Of a DNA stretch of 64,000 nucleotides, positions 1 to 9,173 are shown piece by piece (positions within the stretch are counted from its first letter, which is position 1; each line of letters opens with the position of its first letter). The position numbers and the translations under genes are program-made. Source of the DNA: Hymenobacter sp. YC55 (lineage in GTDB: Bacteria; Bacteroidota; Bacteroidia; Cytophagales; Hymenobacteraceae); NCBI RefSeq assembly GCF_029433095.1, contig NZ_JARNTX010000001.1, positions 2,914,001 through 2,978,000 of the forward strand. The letters run 5' to 3'. The notes below the pieces were generated by a model. That model was not told where the DNA came from and made no database searches. It saw nothing but the letters and a program-made list of their open reading frames with translations.

Positions 1-1396
1 TCCAGGCGTTCATGCGGGTCAATACCAGCCCTTCGCGCACCAGGTCGTGCCAGCGGGAACCTTCGCCGGCTAGCTCGCGGCGGCGTTCTTCCATGAGTTG
101 CGGCAGGGTCACGTTGGCGAGTTTAGTGGTCACGCCGGCGCGGGCCCGCACTTGGTTTACAATATTGTCCACGTCAGTTTGGGTGCCGCCCACGCCATGC
201 AGAATGCACTCGGCCTTCATCATCAGCAGATCGGTATAGCGCAATACAATCCAGTTGATGGGCCAATCGAGGCGGCCGGGGCCCCGCAGGTTTTCGTTGA
301 GGTACTTCTTCATCAGCCAGCGCGTTTCGCGGAAGCCAGTGGTACTCACGTAGCCTTCGGCGAAGTTGAAAGTCTTGCGCACGTCGCCGGCCGGATACGA
401 GTTCAGCAGGTCGTTGGCAATGGGCCGAATTTCCAGACCACCCGACGCGTACGGGATTTTCAGGAAGGTGAAGTACGCATCCGGTACCAGCAGGCCAGGA
501 AAGTCGCTGCCAAGGCCGGTGCCCCCACCCTGGAACTGAATGTCGAAGACAACCTCCCGGTTGTTTTCATTGGTGTACGAGAAGATGTCGGGGTATGAAG
601 CTAGAAACGAGTATTTCCCGCTGTTGAGCACGTCGTTGAGCAGCGGCAAAGCCAGATTATACTCGTTGGTGTTCAGGCCCGGCCCTTCGATGCCATAGGT
701 CGGCCCTGAACGGGTCAGGTACACCAGCGCCAGCAGACTTTTGGCCGCGTTGGCCGTGGCCCGGCCTACGTTGGGCTTGTCAGCCGATACGGCGTTGTCG
801 TAGGTGGCGGGCAGCGCGCTAATGGCCGCTTGCAGATCGGCAATAATCAGCTTGTACACGTCTTCCACCGGGCTGCGCGGAATTTTGGCTACGGCATCGG
901 GGAGCAGCGCCGCTTCATAAATCGGCACCTTACCGAAAAACCGAACCAGGTCGAAGTAGTAAAAGGCGCGCAGAAACTTTGCCTCGCCTTCCAGGCGCGT
1001 GCGGCTGGCATCATTAACCACGCTGCCATTGGCGGCCAGTTGGTCGAGCACCGTATTCACCCGGAATATGCCGCGGTAGTTGGTGGTCCAGGCCTCCGCC
1101 ACGTACGGGTTGTTGACCAGCGCCGTCGAGAAGTTATTGACCGGGGCCCAGTCGCGCACCCCCAGGTCATCGACACCGTAGATGTTGTCGGAGCGGGTTT
1201 CCGAGAGGTTCAGGGCCCGAGTGGGATAGCCCGTGAGCGGCTGATAGGCCGCGGCCAAGGCCTGATCGAAGTCAGCCTGGCTGCGGTAGAACGTAGGAGT
1301 CGAGCCGCTGGAAAGGGGATTTTGATCGAGCTCTTTCTCGCAGCCGCTTAGCGTAAGCCAAGTAGTTGCCGCTAGCAGATATATCGTCTTTTTCAT
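1..1396 (-). CDS. RagB/SusD family nutrient-uptake outer-membrane lipoprotein (3' end missing)
   Basis: Surface glycan-binding partner of the SusC channel; SusD proteins cap the SusC barrel and hand oligosaccharides to it. The start is ATG at 1394-1396, read on the minus strand, 26 bp after the susC stop. The N-terminus MKKTIYLLAATTWLTLSGC is a lipoprotein signal peptide with lipobox LSGC. It is followed by the usual SusD region (ELDQNPLSS, then an alpha-helical TPR-like part with YRGIFRVNTVLDQL). The frame stays open to base 1, giving about 465 codons; SusD proteins are usually 480-600 residues, so only the C-terminal tail lies outside the window. The pairing with the adjacent susC is the hallmark of a polysaccharide utilisation locus. 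The family call is secure; the bound glycan is inferred from the upstream pectin-type enzymes. Confidence 0.93.
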   Translation of the reverse strand, partial: MKKTIYLLAATTWLTLSGCEKELDQNPLSSGSTPTFYRSQADFDQALAAAYQPLTGYPTRALNLSETRSDNIYGVDDLGVRDWAPVNNFSTALVNNPYVAEAWTTNYRGIFRVNTVLDQLAANGSVVNDASRTRLEGEAKFLRAFYYFDLVRFFGKVPIYEAALLPDAVAKIPRSPVEDVYKLIIADLQAAISALPATYDNAVSADKPNVGRATANAAKSLLALVYLTRSGPTYGIEGPGLNTNEYNLALPLLNDVLNSGKYSFLASYPDIFSYTNENNREVVFDIQFQGGGTGLGSDFPGLLVPDAYFTFLKIPYASGGLEIRPIANDLLNSYPAGDVRKTFNFAEGYVSTTGFRETRWLMKKYLNENLRGPGRLDWPINWIVLRYTDLLMMKAECILHGVGGTQTDVDNIVNQVRARAGVTTKLANVTLPQLMEERRRELAGEGSRWHDLVREGLVLTRMNAW

Positions 1397-1422
1397 GAGT
1401 TGCAGGAGAAGTAAGGCGAAGC

Positions 1423-4400
1423 TTAAAAAGTGACGTTAAGCCCCAGAATCAACGACTTGGTTAGCGGTAGGCCGCCGTAGTCCACGCCCACGGGGAAGCT
1501 GTCGTCGCCGCCGGCGGTGTTCACGGCTTCGGGGTTGAGGCCGCCCTTGTACTTGTCGTGCCCGAAGAAATTCTCGGCCGTTACGTAGATGCGGGCACCC
1601 TGCGCAACGCTTTTCTTGATCAGCAGCCCCAGATCGTAGCCCAGCGTGATGTTGCGGATGCGGTAGTAATCCGACGAGTACAGCCAGTCGGTGTTTTTGA
1701 TGCGGCCGAAGGTGGAGTACGCCTTGCCGCGCAAGCCGGCGCCTGGGTCCTCGGGGGAACGCCACCGGTCACGGTACAGGCCCAACACGTTGTCGGGCTG
1801 GCCGGTACCGGTGCGGTCTACGGCCCTACCGAACAGCGAGTAGATAGAACCGCCGTTTTGGCCCTGCACCAGCACGCTCAAATCGAAGCCTTTGTACTTG
1901 AAGCTGTTCGTGATACCCCAGCTATAGTCGGCATTGGGGTGGCCCACAATCTGGCGGTCGTTGGCGTCAATCTTACCGTCGCCGTTGTAGTCCACATACT
2001 TTGGGTCGCCCACGGTTTGCGCGCCGTAGCGGGCCACTCCGTTGTCGATGTCGGCTTGCGAGATAATACCATCCTGCTTCACCACGTAGATGCTGTAGAG
2101 CGGCTGGCCTACTTGCAAGATGTTGTTGGGAATATCGAAGGCCGAAAGCACCTGAATTGGCGCGTCACCTTCGCCCAGGTGCACTACCTTGTTGGTGTTG
2201 TGGCTCACGTTCAGGGAAGTGGTCCATTGGAAAGCACCCACAAAGTTGCGGGTAGTCAGCTCCAGTTCCTGCCCCCGGTTCAGCACCTCCCCAATGTTGG
2301 TAAGCTGCGTGGCAAAGCCGGTCCCGGCCAACACCGGAATGTTGAGCAGCAGGTCTTTGCTGGTTTTGGTGTAGTAGTCGAACGAGCCCGTGATGCGGTT
2401 TTTCAAGAGTCCAAAGTCAAAGCCAACGTCGTAGGTGCGCGACCGTTCCCACTTCAAATCGGGGTTGTTGACGCGGTTCGGGGCTTGGCCATTGAACTGC
2501 GTGCCGCCGAAGGGGTAGTTGTAGATGCCGAGCGTGGGAATGCTGCTGTAGTCGCCGATGCCGTTGTTGCCGGAGTAGCCCACGCTGGCCCGCAGTTTCA
2601 GGTCGCTGATGGGGGTCAGGTTTTGCATGAAATTCTCTTGCGAGATGCGCCAGCCCAGCGAAGCCGCCGGGAAGACGCCAAACTTGGTATTCTCACCAAA
2701 CCTTGACGAGCCGTCGCGCCGGATACTGGCCGACGCCAGGTACTTGCCACCGAAGGCGTACTGCAAGCGCCCGAAGTATGAAATCAGGACGTTTTGGGTT
2801 TCAGTGGTGTAGTTGTTACCTGTGCCGCTGATGGTGGTAGCGGCGTTCAGTGTCGTGACGGCGCTGTTCACGAAGCCGTTGGAAGCCGCCAAGGCCTGCG
2901 CATTCAGCTTGGTGAAGTTATAAGAGTAGCCAGCCAAGCCCGTCAGGTCGTGCTTGCCGCCCAGCGTCCGGTTGTAGGTCAGCGTGTTCTCGTTCACGAA
3001 GGTTTGCTTGCGGAACGAGCTGAACGAACCCGTGGACTGCCGGTTGCCGAGGCTGCCGTTCACGAAGGCTGGGCTGTACGACTTGGACTCGGAGTCGGTG
3101 TTGTCGAAGTTGGCCGTGGAGCGGAAAGCCAGGTTTTTAATGGGCTGAAACTCGGCGTAGATGGTACCCAGCGTGCGCAGGCTACGCGTGTCCCCGATGG
3201 CATTTTCCAGCACCCGAATCGGGCTGTTGCGCGTGAAGCCCCAGGCGTAGTTGGTGAAGTCGCCGGTATTGGTGTTCAGCCCCGCCGCGCTTTCCACCAC
3301 CGGCGACGTGGAAATGATGTTTTGCATCAGGTTGTCTTTGCCTTCCACGCCAGGGTCCTGGCTGATGGCATAAGACGGAGAAATATTCAAGCCAAACTTA
3401 AACTTGTCGCTGGCTTTCACTTCCACGTTGGCACGGGCCGAGTAGCGCTTGTAGCCTAGCCCAATCACCACGCCGTCTTGCTTCTGGTAGTCGCCGGAAA
3501 CGTAGTAGTTCACAAAGTCGCTGGCGCCGCTGGCCGAGAGCTGAATGTCTTGAGTGAAGCCGGTCCGGAATGCCTCGTCCTGCCAATCCACGTAGTCGAG
3601 GCCCGGGTGGCCGGGTTGCAGCCACCGGTCGTCGATCATCAGCGTGGGGTTGATGGTGTTTACGCGCAGAATGGCTTGGCGCTCGGCGGTGGTCTGGCTG
3701 GCTAAGCGGCCAGGGCCGGAGTTCACCCAGTTGGCGTTGATAATTTCGATAGAGCGGTCCACCCACTCCTCGGAGTTCAGCATATCCAGCTTGCGCACGG
3801 CCTGCACAAAGCCCGCGTAGGTATTGAGGTTGATTTTCGGCTTGCCCGACCGGCCGCGCTTGGTGGTGATGAGCACCACGCCGTTGGCCGCCCGCGAACC
3901 GTAGATGGCCGCCGCCGCGGCATCCTTCAGTACCTCGATATTCTCGATGTCGTTGGGGTTGATGTTGTCGAGCGGACTACCCGTACCAAAACGGCCCGAC
4001 GAGTTTTGCGACGCTGCCTCCAAGGGAAAACCGTCGATAACGTACAGGGGCTCGTTGTTGGCGGTGATGGAGCCCGAGCCCCGCACCTGCACCGAAAAGC
4101 CACGGCCGGGCACGCCCGTCGTCTGCTTCACTTGCACGCCCGCCAGCTGCCCCACCAGCGCCTGATCGACGCGGGTCACGGGCCGCTCGGTTAGCTTCTC
4201 GGCATTGAACGATGCAATAGCCCCGGTTACGTCGCCCCGCTTCTGCGTGCCGTACCCAACCACCACTACCTCATCGAGGTTCTTAACGTCTTCGCCGAGC
4301 GTAACCGTAACGGGTCCGGGACCCGTAAAGCTTTGCTCTTTGGTTTGAAACCCAATGTAGCTAAATACCAGGGTGCCCGCTTTCTCGGGCACAGACAGCG

Positions 4401-4632
4401 TGAAAGTGCCATCAGCGCCCGTAGACGTGCCAACCGTGGTGCCTTTGAGCACCACCGTAACGCCTGGCAAGCCTTCGTTGGTTTTAGAAACCACGCGGCC
4501 GGTTATCTGCCATTCGGCCACCATCTTGGTTGATGGGCGAGCCTGTACTGCGGTTACTCCTGGCCCTGCCAGGAGCAACAGGGGCAAACACACCGCGAAC
4601 CGGCCGTGCTGCCGCTTGTAGTTTTTTTTCAT
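1423..4632 (-). CDS. SusC/RagA family TonB-linked outer-membrane transporter
   Basis: A 1069-residue TonB-dependent outer-membrane channel that imports oligosaccharides using energy from TonB/ExbBD. A signal peptide covers about residues 1-31. A carboxypeptidase-regulatory-like domain follows (about 41-115, with ITGRVVSKTNEGLPGVTVVL). Next come the characteristic SusC segment DEVVVVGYGTQKRGDVTGAI and a plug domain (VRGSGSITANNEPLYVIDGF, then DAAAAAIYGSRAANGVVLITT). The rest is a 22-strand-type barrel ending in LILGLNVTF with a terminal aromatic residue. Length is typical. It lies immediately upstream of susD and is transcribed first. The 289 bp on its 5' side separate it from the acetylesterase gene, so it may have its own promoter there, but I found no convincing TAnnTTTG match. 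Confidence 0.96.
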   Translation of the reverse strand: MKKNYKRQHGRFAVCLPLLLLAGPGVTAVQARPSTKMVAEWQITGRVVSKTNEGLPGVTVVLKGTTVGTSTGADGTFTLSVPEKAGTLVFSYIGFQTKEQSFTGPGPVTVTLGEDVKNLDEVVVVGYGTQKRGDVTGAIASFNAEKLTERPVTRVDQALVGQLAGVQVKQTTGVPGRGFSVQVRGSGSITANNEPLYVIDGFPLEAASQNSSGRFGTGSPLDNINPNDIENIEVLKDAAAAAIYGSRAANGVVLITTKRGRSGKPKINLNTYAGFVQAVRKLDMLNSEEWVDRSIEIINANWVNSGPGRLASQTTAERQAILRVNTINPTLMIDDRWLQPGHPGLDYVDWQDEAFRTGFTQDIQLSASGASDFVNYYVSGDYQKQDGVVIGLGYKRYSARANVEVKASDKFKFGLNISPSYAISQDPGVEGKDNLMQNIISTSPVVESAAGLNTNTGDFTNYAWGFTRNSPIRVLENAIGDTRSLRTLGTIYAEFQPIKNLAFRSTANFDNTDSESKSYSPAFVNGSLGNRQSTGSFSSFRKQTFVNENTLTYNRTLGGKHDLTGLAGYSYNFTKLNAQALAASNGFVNSAVTTLNAATTISGTGNNYTTETQNVLISYFGRLQYAFGGKYLASASIRRDGSSRFGENTKFGVFPAASLGWRISQENFMQNLTPISDLKLRASVGYSGNNGIGDYSSIPTLGIYNYPFGGTQFNGQAPNRVNNPDLKWERSRTYDVGFDFGLLKNRITGSFDYYTKTSKDLLLNIPVLAGTGFATQLTNIGEVLNRGQELELTTRNFVGAFQWTTSLNVSHNTNKVVHLGEGDAPIQVLSAFDIPNNILQVGQPLYSIYVVKQDGIISQADIDNGVARYGAQTVGDPKYVDYNGDGKIDANDRQIVGHPNADYSWGITNSFKYKGFDLSVLVQGQNGGSIYSLFGRAVDRTGTGQPDNVLGLYRDRWRSPEDPGAGLRGKAYSTFGRIKNTDWLYSSDYYRIRNITLGYDLGLLIKKSVAQGARIYVTAENFFGHDKYKGGLNPEAVNTAGGDDSFPVGVDYGGLPLTKSLILGLNVTF

Positions 4633-4921
4633 GAGCAGTATGGGTAGGGTTTAGAAGCAAAGAGCTGTTAATGACTTCTCTAGTCGACCCTAAGCTATTT
4701 TATGACCTGCCCGAAACTCTCCTGTACCGTACCGTCTGCGGCGTTTCTAGTGAAATTAATTATTCAATAAAGTATATAGTTATTCAACTTGTTACCTCCT
4801 ATCTGCAGCACATTCGTGCTTGCTAGCTACACCAAGTTTGGAAATAGGGGGCCTTCTATTTGCTATTGTTCCGCCCTACCCTGCGCACTACAAGCTTCAG
4901 AATAGCCGCAAGTCGCAGTGC

Positions 4922-6439
4922 CTAATTCTTCCCCTGAGTTGGAGTGGGCCACGTATCGGTGCGAAAAGGCGAGGCTGGCAAGCCAGCGGCGTTGTAGAAA
5001 TTAGGCTCCGGCGAAATGCTCCACCCGAAACGCACGGCCACCGGCTGCTTTACTTTCTCGCTCCACACCACCACGGTATTGCCTTCTATTTGGGCCTGCG
5101 CGGGCACAAATACGCTGTCAGGCCCTGCTACCGAGAACTTGCGCAGCGGCCCGCCTTTGGCTTGCAAGCCGTCGGCGTACTTGAACTGCAGGCGGGCTTT
5201 GCCGTTTTCCACTTTCATGGATTCATAGATGGGCCCCGAATAAGGCAGCTTGGTTTCACCGTACTCGTGGCTCAGGGCCCACAGCGCCAGCCGGTGTCCC
5301 ACCACCTGCTTGTTGCGCGGATGGATGTCGAGCGAGTCTCCGGCGTCGGTGATGACGGCCATGCCGGTGTGGGGCACGGTTTGCATGGTCACCAGCTGCG
5401 ACTCCCGAATTTCAGGGTTCTGGCTGCGGTTGGGGGCTATTTGCACGAAGTAGAATGGCAGGTTGGGTTGCTGCCAGTCTTGACGCCAGTTGGCAATCAG
5501 GGCCGGAAACAGCTTGCGGTACTGGTAGGCGCGCTCGGCATTGCTCTCGCCCTGGTACCAGATAACCCCGCGCAGCGTGTACGGTATCAGACCCTTGATC
5601 ATGCCGTTGTAGAGCTTGTAGGGCGACTTGTTGCTGGTGGCGCTAAGCGGTTCGGCGGGCTTAGGGCGGGTGGTTTGGGGGTTGGCTTCGCGCTCCTGCT
5701 TCCAGGCCGCCAATGCGGTTTCGTAGGCGGGGCGCTGTGTGAGGCCCTGCTCGTAGCGGGTCAGAATCGGGCGCAGCTCCGGGTCTTTTTCCAGCACGTC
5801 TTTGCGCGTCCAAGATTCGGCTGGCGTCCCTCCCCACGACGAGTGAATCAGCCCAATCGGCACCTTAGTTTTCTCGTGGATTTCCTGCCCAAAAAAGTAC
5901 GCCACGGCCGAAAAATTGCCGACCGTCTCGGGGCTGCACACCGCCCAGCTACCTTGCACGTCGCGCTCCGGCGTGTCGGCCACCTTTTGCACCACCGTAA
6001 ACATCCGGATGTTGGGGTAGTTGGCTTTCGAAATTACTTCCTCGGTGTTGATGATGCCCGTGTAGGAGCCGCTGTTGGGCCGTTTGGTTACCGGGAAGTT
6101 CATGTTCGACTGGCCCGAGCACAGCCATACCTCTCCAAGCAGCACGTTGTGGATGGTCAACTGCTTTTTGCCTTGCACCTTAATAGTGTAAGGGCCGCCA
6201 GCTTTGCCGGTAGGCACACGCACCAGCCAATTACCTTCTTTGTCGGCTACCACGTTGCGCGGTGCTTTCTGCCAGCCAACTGTCACGGTTACGGCTTCGC
6301 CCGGCGCGGCCCAGCCCCAGAGCGCCACATTTGTTTTCTGCTGCAGCACCATGTTGTCGGTCATCAGCGCCGGCAGCGTAACATCGGCGCGGGAGGCAAA
6401 GGGGGCTAGCAAGAGTAGCAAGAGCAACTTGTGGCGCAT
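4922..6439 (-). CDS. Sialate O-acetylesterase-like SGNH/SASA esterase
   Basis: A secreted or periplasmic carbohydrate esterase (505 aa) expected to remove acetyl groups from sugars. I chose ATG at 6437-6439 because it begins a clean signal peptide (MRHKLLLLLLLAPFASRA). A longer reading from 6484 adds 15 residues that do not resemble one. SGNH-hydrolase blocks are visible: GQSNM with nucleophile Ser at about 111, WYQGESNAER (block III), and DIHPRNK, which supplies the Asp/His pair near the C-terminus. An N-terminal beta-sandwich (about 25-95) precedes the catalytic domain, as in family PF03629. In this pectinolytic-looking locus the acetylated substrate is more likely plant pectin or xylan than sialic acid; this is inference from context. 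Confidence 0.9.
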   Translation of the reverse strand: MRHKLLLLLLLAPFASRADVTLPALMTDNMVLQQKTNVALWGWAAPGEAVTVTVGWQKAPRNVVADKEGNWLVRVPTGKAGGPYTIKVQGKKQLTIHNVLLGEVWLCSGQSNMNFPVTKRPNSGSYTGIINTEEVISKANYPNIRMFTVVQKVADTPERDVQGSWAVCSPETVGNFSAVAYFFGQEIHEKTKVPIGLIHSSWGGTPAESWTRKDVLEKDPELRPILTRYEQGLTQRPAYETALAAWKQEREANPQTTRPKPAEPLSATSNKSPYKLYNGMIKGLIPYTLRGVIWYQGESNAERAYQYRKLFPALIANWRQDWQQPNLPFYFVQIAPNRSQNPEIRESQLVTMQTVPHTGMAVITDAGDSLDIHPRNKQVVGHRLALWALSHEYGETKLPYSGPIYESMKVENGKARLQFKYADGLQAKGGPLRKFSVAGPDSVFVPAQAQIEGNTVVVWSEKVKQPVAVRFGWSISPEPNFYNAAGLPASPFRTDTWPTPTQGKN

Positions 6440-6501
6440 ATCGCAGGGGAATTCTAACAGATTATGAGAATGAGAAAACCTCAAAAAGATGTAATAAGAA
6501 C

Positions 6502-6598
6502 GTCATGCTGAGCGCAGTCGAAGCATCTCGCTAGTGTAGTAAACCCTTCTGTCAGCTCAACGATTCAAGCGAGATGCTTCGACTGCGCTCAGCATGAC
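6502..6598. repeat. REP-like perfect 30-bp inverted repeat
   Basis: The left arm (6502-6531) reads GTCATGCTGAGCGCAGTCGA then AGCATCTCGC. The right arm (6569-6598) is its exact reverse complement, with a 37-bp spacer. It lies between the GH43-like and acetylesterase genes, which point the same way. Transcribed, it would form a very stable stem and could reduce read-through or protect a 3' end. Degenerate copies of the same arm follow directly. Confidence 0.9.
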
Positions 6599-6620
6599 AA
6601 TAGTATTACAACGGCAGCAC

Positions 6621-6785
6621 GCAAGATGCTTCGACTGCGCCTCTGGCTCCGCTCAGCATGACAGCTACTTTAGCAACATCAGCACGCGAGATGCTTCGCC
6701 CCCTGGCTTGAGGCGCCACATGCTTAGCAGGACAGCTACTTTGGCAATGTCCGTATACCAACTGCTTCGACAGGCTCAGCATGAC
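6621..6785. repeat. Degenerate REP-like copies in tandem
   Basis: At least three decayed copies of the 6569-6598 arm follow in the same orientation. Positions 6621-6662 carry GATGCTTCGACTGCGC and end in CTCAGCATGAC, with an internal insertion. Positions 6686-6733 carry GCGAGATGCTTCG and end in GCTTAGCAGGAC. Positions 6762-6785 carry CTGCTTCGACAGGCTCAGCATGAC-type sequence. The phrase CAGCTACTTTRGCAA recurs between copies, so the unit has been duplicated with its flank. No coding potential was recognised here. Confidence 0.75.
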
Positions 6786-6836
6786 GGCCTTTACTTGATA
6801 GTGACCTTTTACTAGGTAGTAGTCGTGCACCGAGGA

Positions 6837-7919
6837 TCAAGCAATCTTGAACACGAAGGCTGAGGCTGTCATGCTCTTGCCGCCTTGCGAGGCGCCGAAC
6901 AGGTATTCTGGCTTGCCGTTGCGCATAAGCAACTGCGGGCGTTCGAGCCGGCCATAGCGTTTCAGGTTTTTGGGGGCGGGCGGCTCCTGCACGCCGTATT
7001 CGCGCAAGGGCAGGAAAGCCACTTTTGGGAAGGTCCACTCCTTACCGTCTTTGGATTCTAGGTACAGCCCTACTTCGTGGTTATATACGCCCATGTCGCG
7101 GGCCAGCATCTTGAACCGGTCCTGCTCGCGCCACACAAAGGCATCCTCGAACTGCTTGTTGCTGCCCTGTTTCGAGAAGTCGATGACCGGGTTGCCAGCG
7201 TACTTCACGTAGGGGCCCTCCAGTTGCTCGGCCACGGCCAACCCATATTTCCGATTTCCCCGAATGGTAGGGTCTGTGGCCGTAAGGTAGTCCTGCGTAT
7301 TCCACGACTTATAGTACAGCCAATACTGCCCGTTGGGGTGCTTGATAAAGGCCGGGTTGGTGGTGCAATGGTCGTCCCAGGCACCGGTTTCCCCTGCTTC
7401 GAGCAGGGGTTGGTCGGGGCGTTGCCAGGGGCCGTTGAGCGAGTTGGCGGTGGCCAGACCGATGCGCTTGGTGTCGGTTTTGCCGTTGGAGTTGCCCATA
7501 AAAAACAGGCAGTACTTGCCGTCCACGAACTGAATGCTCGGGTTGTGGCAGGTGGTGGCGTCCCAATAGCCGGGCCCACGCGGCGCCAGCACCGTTTCAA
7601 GGTACTCGAACGGTCCGGTTGGCGAATCAGCTACGGCGTGGGCAATTTCCGAGCTGTTGAGCCAGCCGCCCATGCCTTTGGCCTTCGGCCAACGCGAGAA
7701 GAAAACGTGCACCTTACCATCGGGCCCGTAAATCGGCGAGTTGCACCACACGTACCAATCTGGCAGTTCCAACGCCCGCCCAACGAGCTTCAGGTGCTTA
7801 CTGAATTTCGACAAGCTGTGCTTCGGCAAGTCGAGTAAACGGCCTGCTGAAAAACCTGCTGCCGCCCGTGCAAACGGTGCCAGTACCAGCCCTGTTAAGA
7901 AAGCTCTCCGACTTAGCAT
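6837..7919 (-). CDS. GH43-like five-bladed beta-propeller glycoside hydrolase family protein
   Basis: A 360-residue exported protein with the repeating sheet pattern of GH43/GH32/GH117-type five-bladed propellers (YGPDGKVHVFFSRW, FVDGKYCLFFMGNS, HPNGQYWLYYKSW). Such folds hydrolyse terminal sugars from plant polysaccharides. The N-terminus MLSRRAFLTGLVLAPFARAA has a twin-arginine-like SRRAFLTG motif, so Tat export is possible. The start ATG abuts the stop of the upstream PL22 gene (TAG followed directly by ATG), indicating translational coupling. Candidate acidic residues occur in NSPIYGPDG, YWDATTCHNPS and QFEDAFVW, but I cannot assign a catalytic triad from sequence alone. Exact family number and sugar specificity are uncertain. 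Confidence 0.75.
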   Translation of the reverse strand: MLSRRAFLTGLVLAPFARAAAGFSAGRLLDLPKHSLSKFSKHLKLVGRALELPDWYVWCNSPIYGPDGKVHVFFSRWPKAKGMGGWLNSSEIAHAVADSPTGPFEYLETVLAPRGPGYWDATTCHNPSIQFVDGKYCLFFMGNSNGKTDTKRIGLATANSLNGPWQRPDQPLLEAGETGAWDDHCTTNPAFIKHPNGQYWLYYKSWNTQDYLTATDPTIRGNRKYGLAVAEQLEGPYVKYAGNPVIDFSKQGSNKQFEDAFVWREQDRFKMLARDMGVYNHEVGLYLESKDGKEWTFPKVAFLPLREYGVQEPPAPKNLKRYGRLERPQLLMRNGKPEYLFGASQGGKSMTASAFVFKIA

Positions 7920-9146
7920 CTATAAAGTGGCTTTGGCAATTTCCACCGCGTATATCTGACTGCTTCCCTCGAAGTTGGCGCGGAAAATAATCCACTTCTC
8001 ATCGGGCGAAAAGTGCACGTTCGGCTCTAGGGCGTACTGGTGCTGCTTCATGTTTACTAGCTTCTCCGACTTGAACTTGCTGCCCTCGGGTCGGAACAAG
8101 TAAATCCACTTGCCATCGGGTGCCTTGGCCACCGCGGTTTCGTTGCCCCCGTCGCCGGCAAACAGCTTTTGGTTGGGCGAAATAGTGTAGTGCACTGACC
8201 ATTCGTTGCGGTCCAGCTGGTACTGCTTTTCCTGGCCCGATTTCAGGTCGGTGCCAGTTACGTAGAAAGTGGCGCCGCGCGGGAGTTGCTGGTCGAACCA
8301 AATGGTTTTGCCGTCGGGTGCAAAGAACTCGTGGCCGGCAATTTCCATATCCATCGTGCGCTTGTGCACCAGCTTCACGTCCTTGGTTTTCGTATCGATA
8401 GTCCAGATGCGGTCCACTTTATGCCAAGGGCCTTCGTGGCAAAACATTAGCAGTTGCGGATCGGCAGGCGAAAATTGTACGTGGTTCAGCCAGGCGTTGT
8501 CAGTGAACAGCTTGGTTAGCTGCCCATTCTGCACGTTCACCGTGAAGAGAGTCCGCGGCAGTTTCGCTTCGTAAATCCGGTTGAAAAAGTCGCTCTTGGC
8601 CGGATATTTCCGGGATATTTCCTTTTCCTCATCCGTCGACCAAGCCCCGCCGAGTAGCGTTTCGTCGGCGTTGAGGGTGGTAATGCTGGCTTTGAAATCG
8701 GCGGGAAACACTAAAACCAGCCGGGTCTTTTTGGTGTCGACGTGCGTGGCATACACACTGTCGCCGGTCTGATAAAACACTTCCCGGCGCTTAGGTGCCA
8801 GAATTTCCCCGCCCACCGCAGCAAAGGCCCGCGTCAGCGGTTCGCTCTGCCGGGTTTTCAAGTTTACCACGTACAGCTGCTTGCCCTGCAGACTCTTGTG
8901 GTAGTACACCATCTTGTCGCCCTCCTTGCCTAATTGCTTCACAAAGGGATTGTTGTGAAAGTAGAAGCTCTCATTATCTCCTGCCAAGGCACTTAGCCGC
9001 ACAACTTTATGCCCCGTTGCTTGGTCTACCCATTCGGCCGCCGCCATGGGTTTTTCCGAGCCGGTAACAAGGGTTTTTTGGGCTTGAGCCCCTATTCCTA
9101 GCAGCAAAAGGCCACTGAGCAAGGCAAGGGAACGGGTTGTTTTCAT
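7920..9146 (-). CDS. Oligogalacturonate lyase-like protein (PL22 family)
   Basis: A 408-residue seven-bladed propeller protein related to Ogl, which cleaves di- and oligogalacturonides from pectin by beta-elimination. Family hallmarks are WLNHVQFSP (219-227) and MFCHEGPWHKVDRIW (234-248), with GHEFF (271-275) and NVHFSPD (376-382) at the usual metal-site region. The His-rich metal motif remembered from characterised cytoplasmic enzymes appears here as LEPNVHFS, so catalysis should be tested. A signal peptide (MKTTRSLALLSGLLLLGIGAQA) puts this protein in the periplasm. It is tightly coupled to the downstream GH43-like gene (no gap) and lies 27 bp after the deacetylase gene. Confidence 0.85.
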   Translation of the reverse strand: MKTTRSLALLSGLLLLGIGAQAQKTLVTGSEKPMAAAEWVDQATGHKVVRLSALAGDNESFYFHNNPFVKQLGKEGDKMVYYHKSLQGKQLYVVNLKTRQSEPLTRAFAAVGGEILAPKRREVFYQTGDSVYATHVDTKKTRLVLVFPADFKASITTLNADETLLGGAWSTDEEKEISRKYPAKSDFFNRIYEAKLPRTLFTVNVQNGQLTKLFTDNAWLNHVQFSPADPQLLMFCHEGPWHKVDRIWTIDTKTKDVKLVHKRTMDMEIAGHEFFAPDGKTIWFDQQLPRGATFYVTGTDLKSGQEKQYQLDRNEWSVHYTISPNQKLFAGDGGNETAVAKAPDGKWIYLFRPEGSKFKSEKLVNMKQHQYALEPNVHFSPDEKWIIFRANFEGSSQIYAVEIAKATL

Positions 9147-9173
9147 GGGTGGGAAGAAGAAAGAGGTTGGTGG

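Noticed and set aside
1558..2706. 382-codon plus-strand frame inside susC
   Set aside because: A shadow of the SusC barrel codons; no domain, leader or conserved pattern.
4820..6409. 529-codon open frame on plus, antisense to the acetylesterase gene
   Set aside because: Its translation is rich in Arg, His and Val with no recognisable domain. It mirrors the esterase, which has a leader and complete catalytic motifs. Long antisense frames are expected in GC-rich codons.
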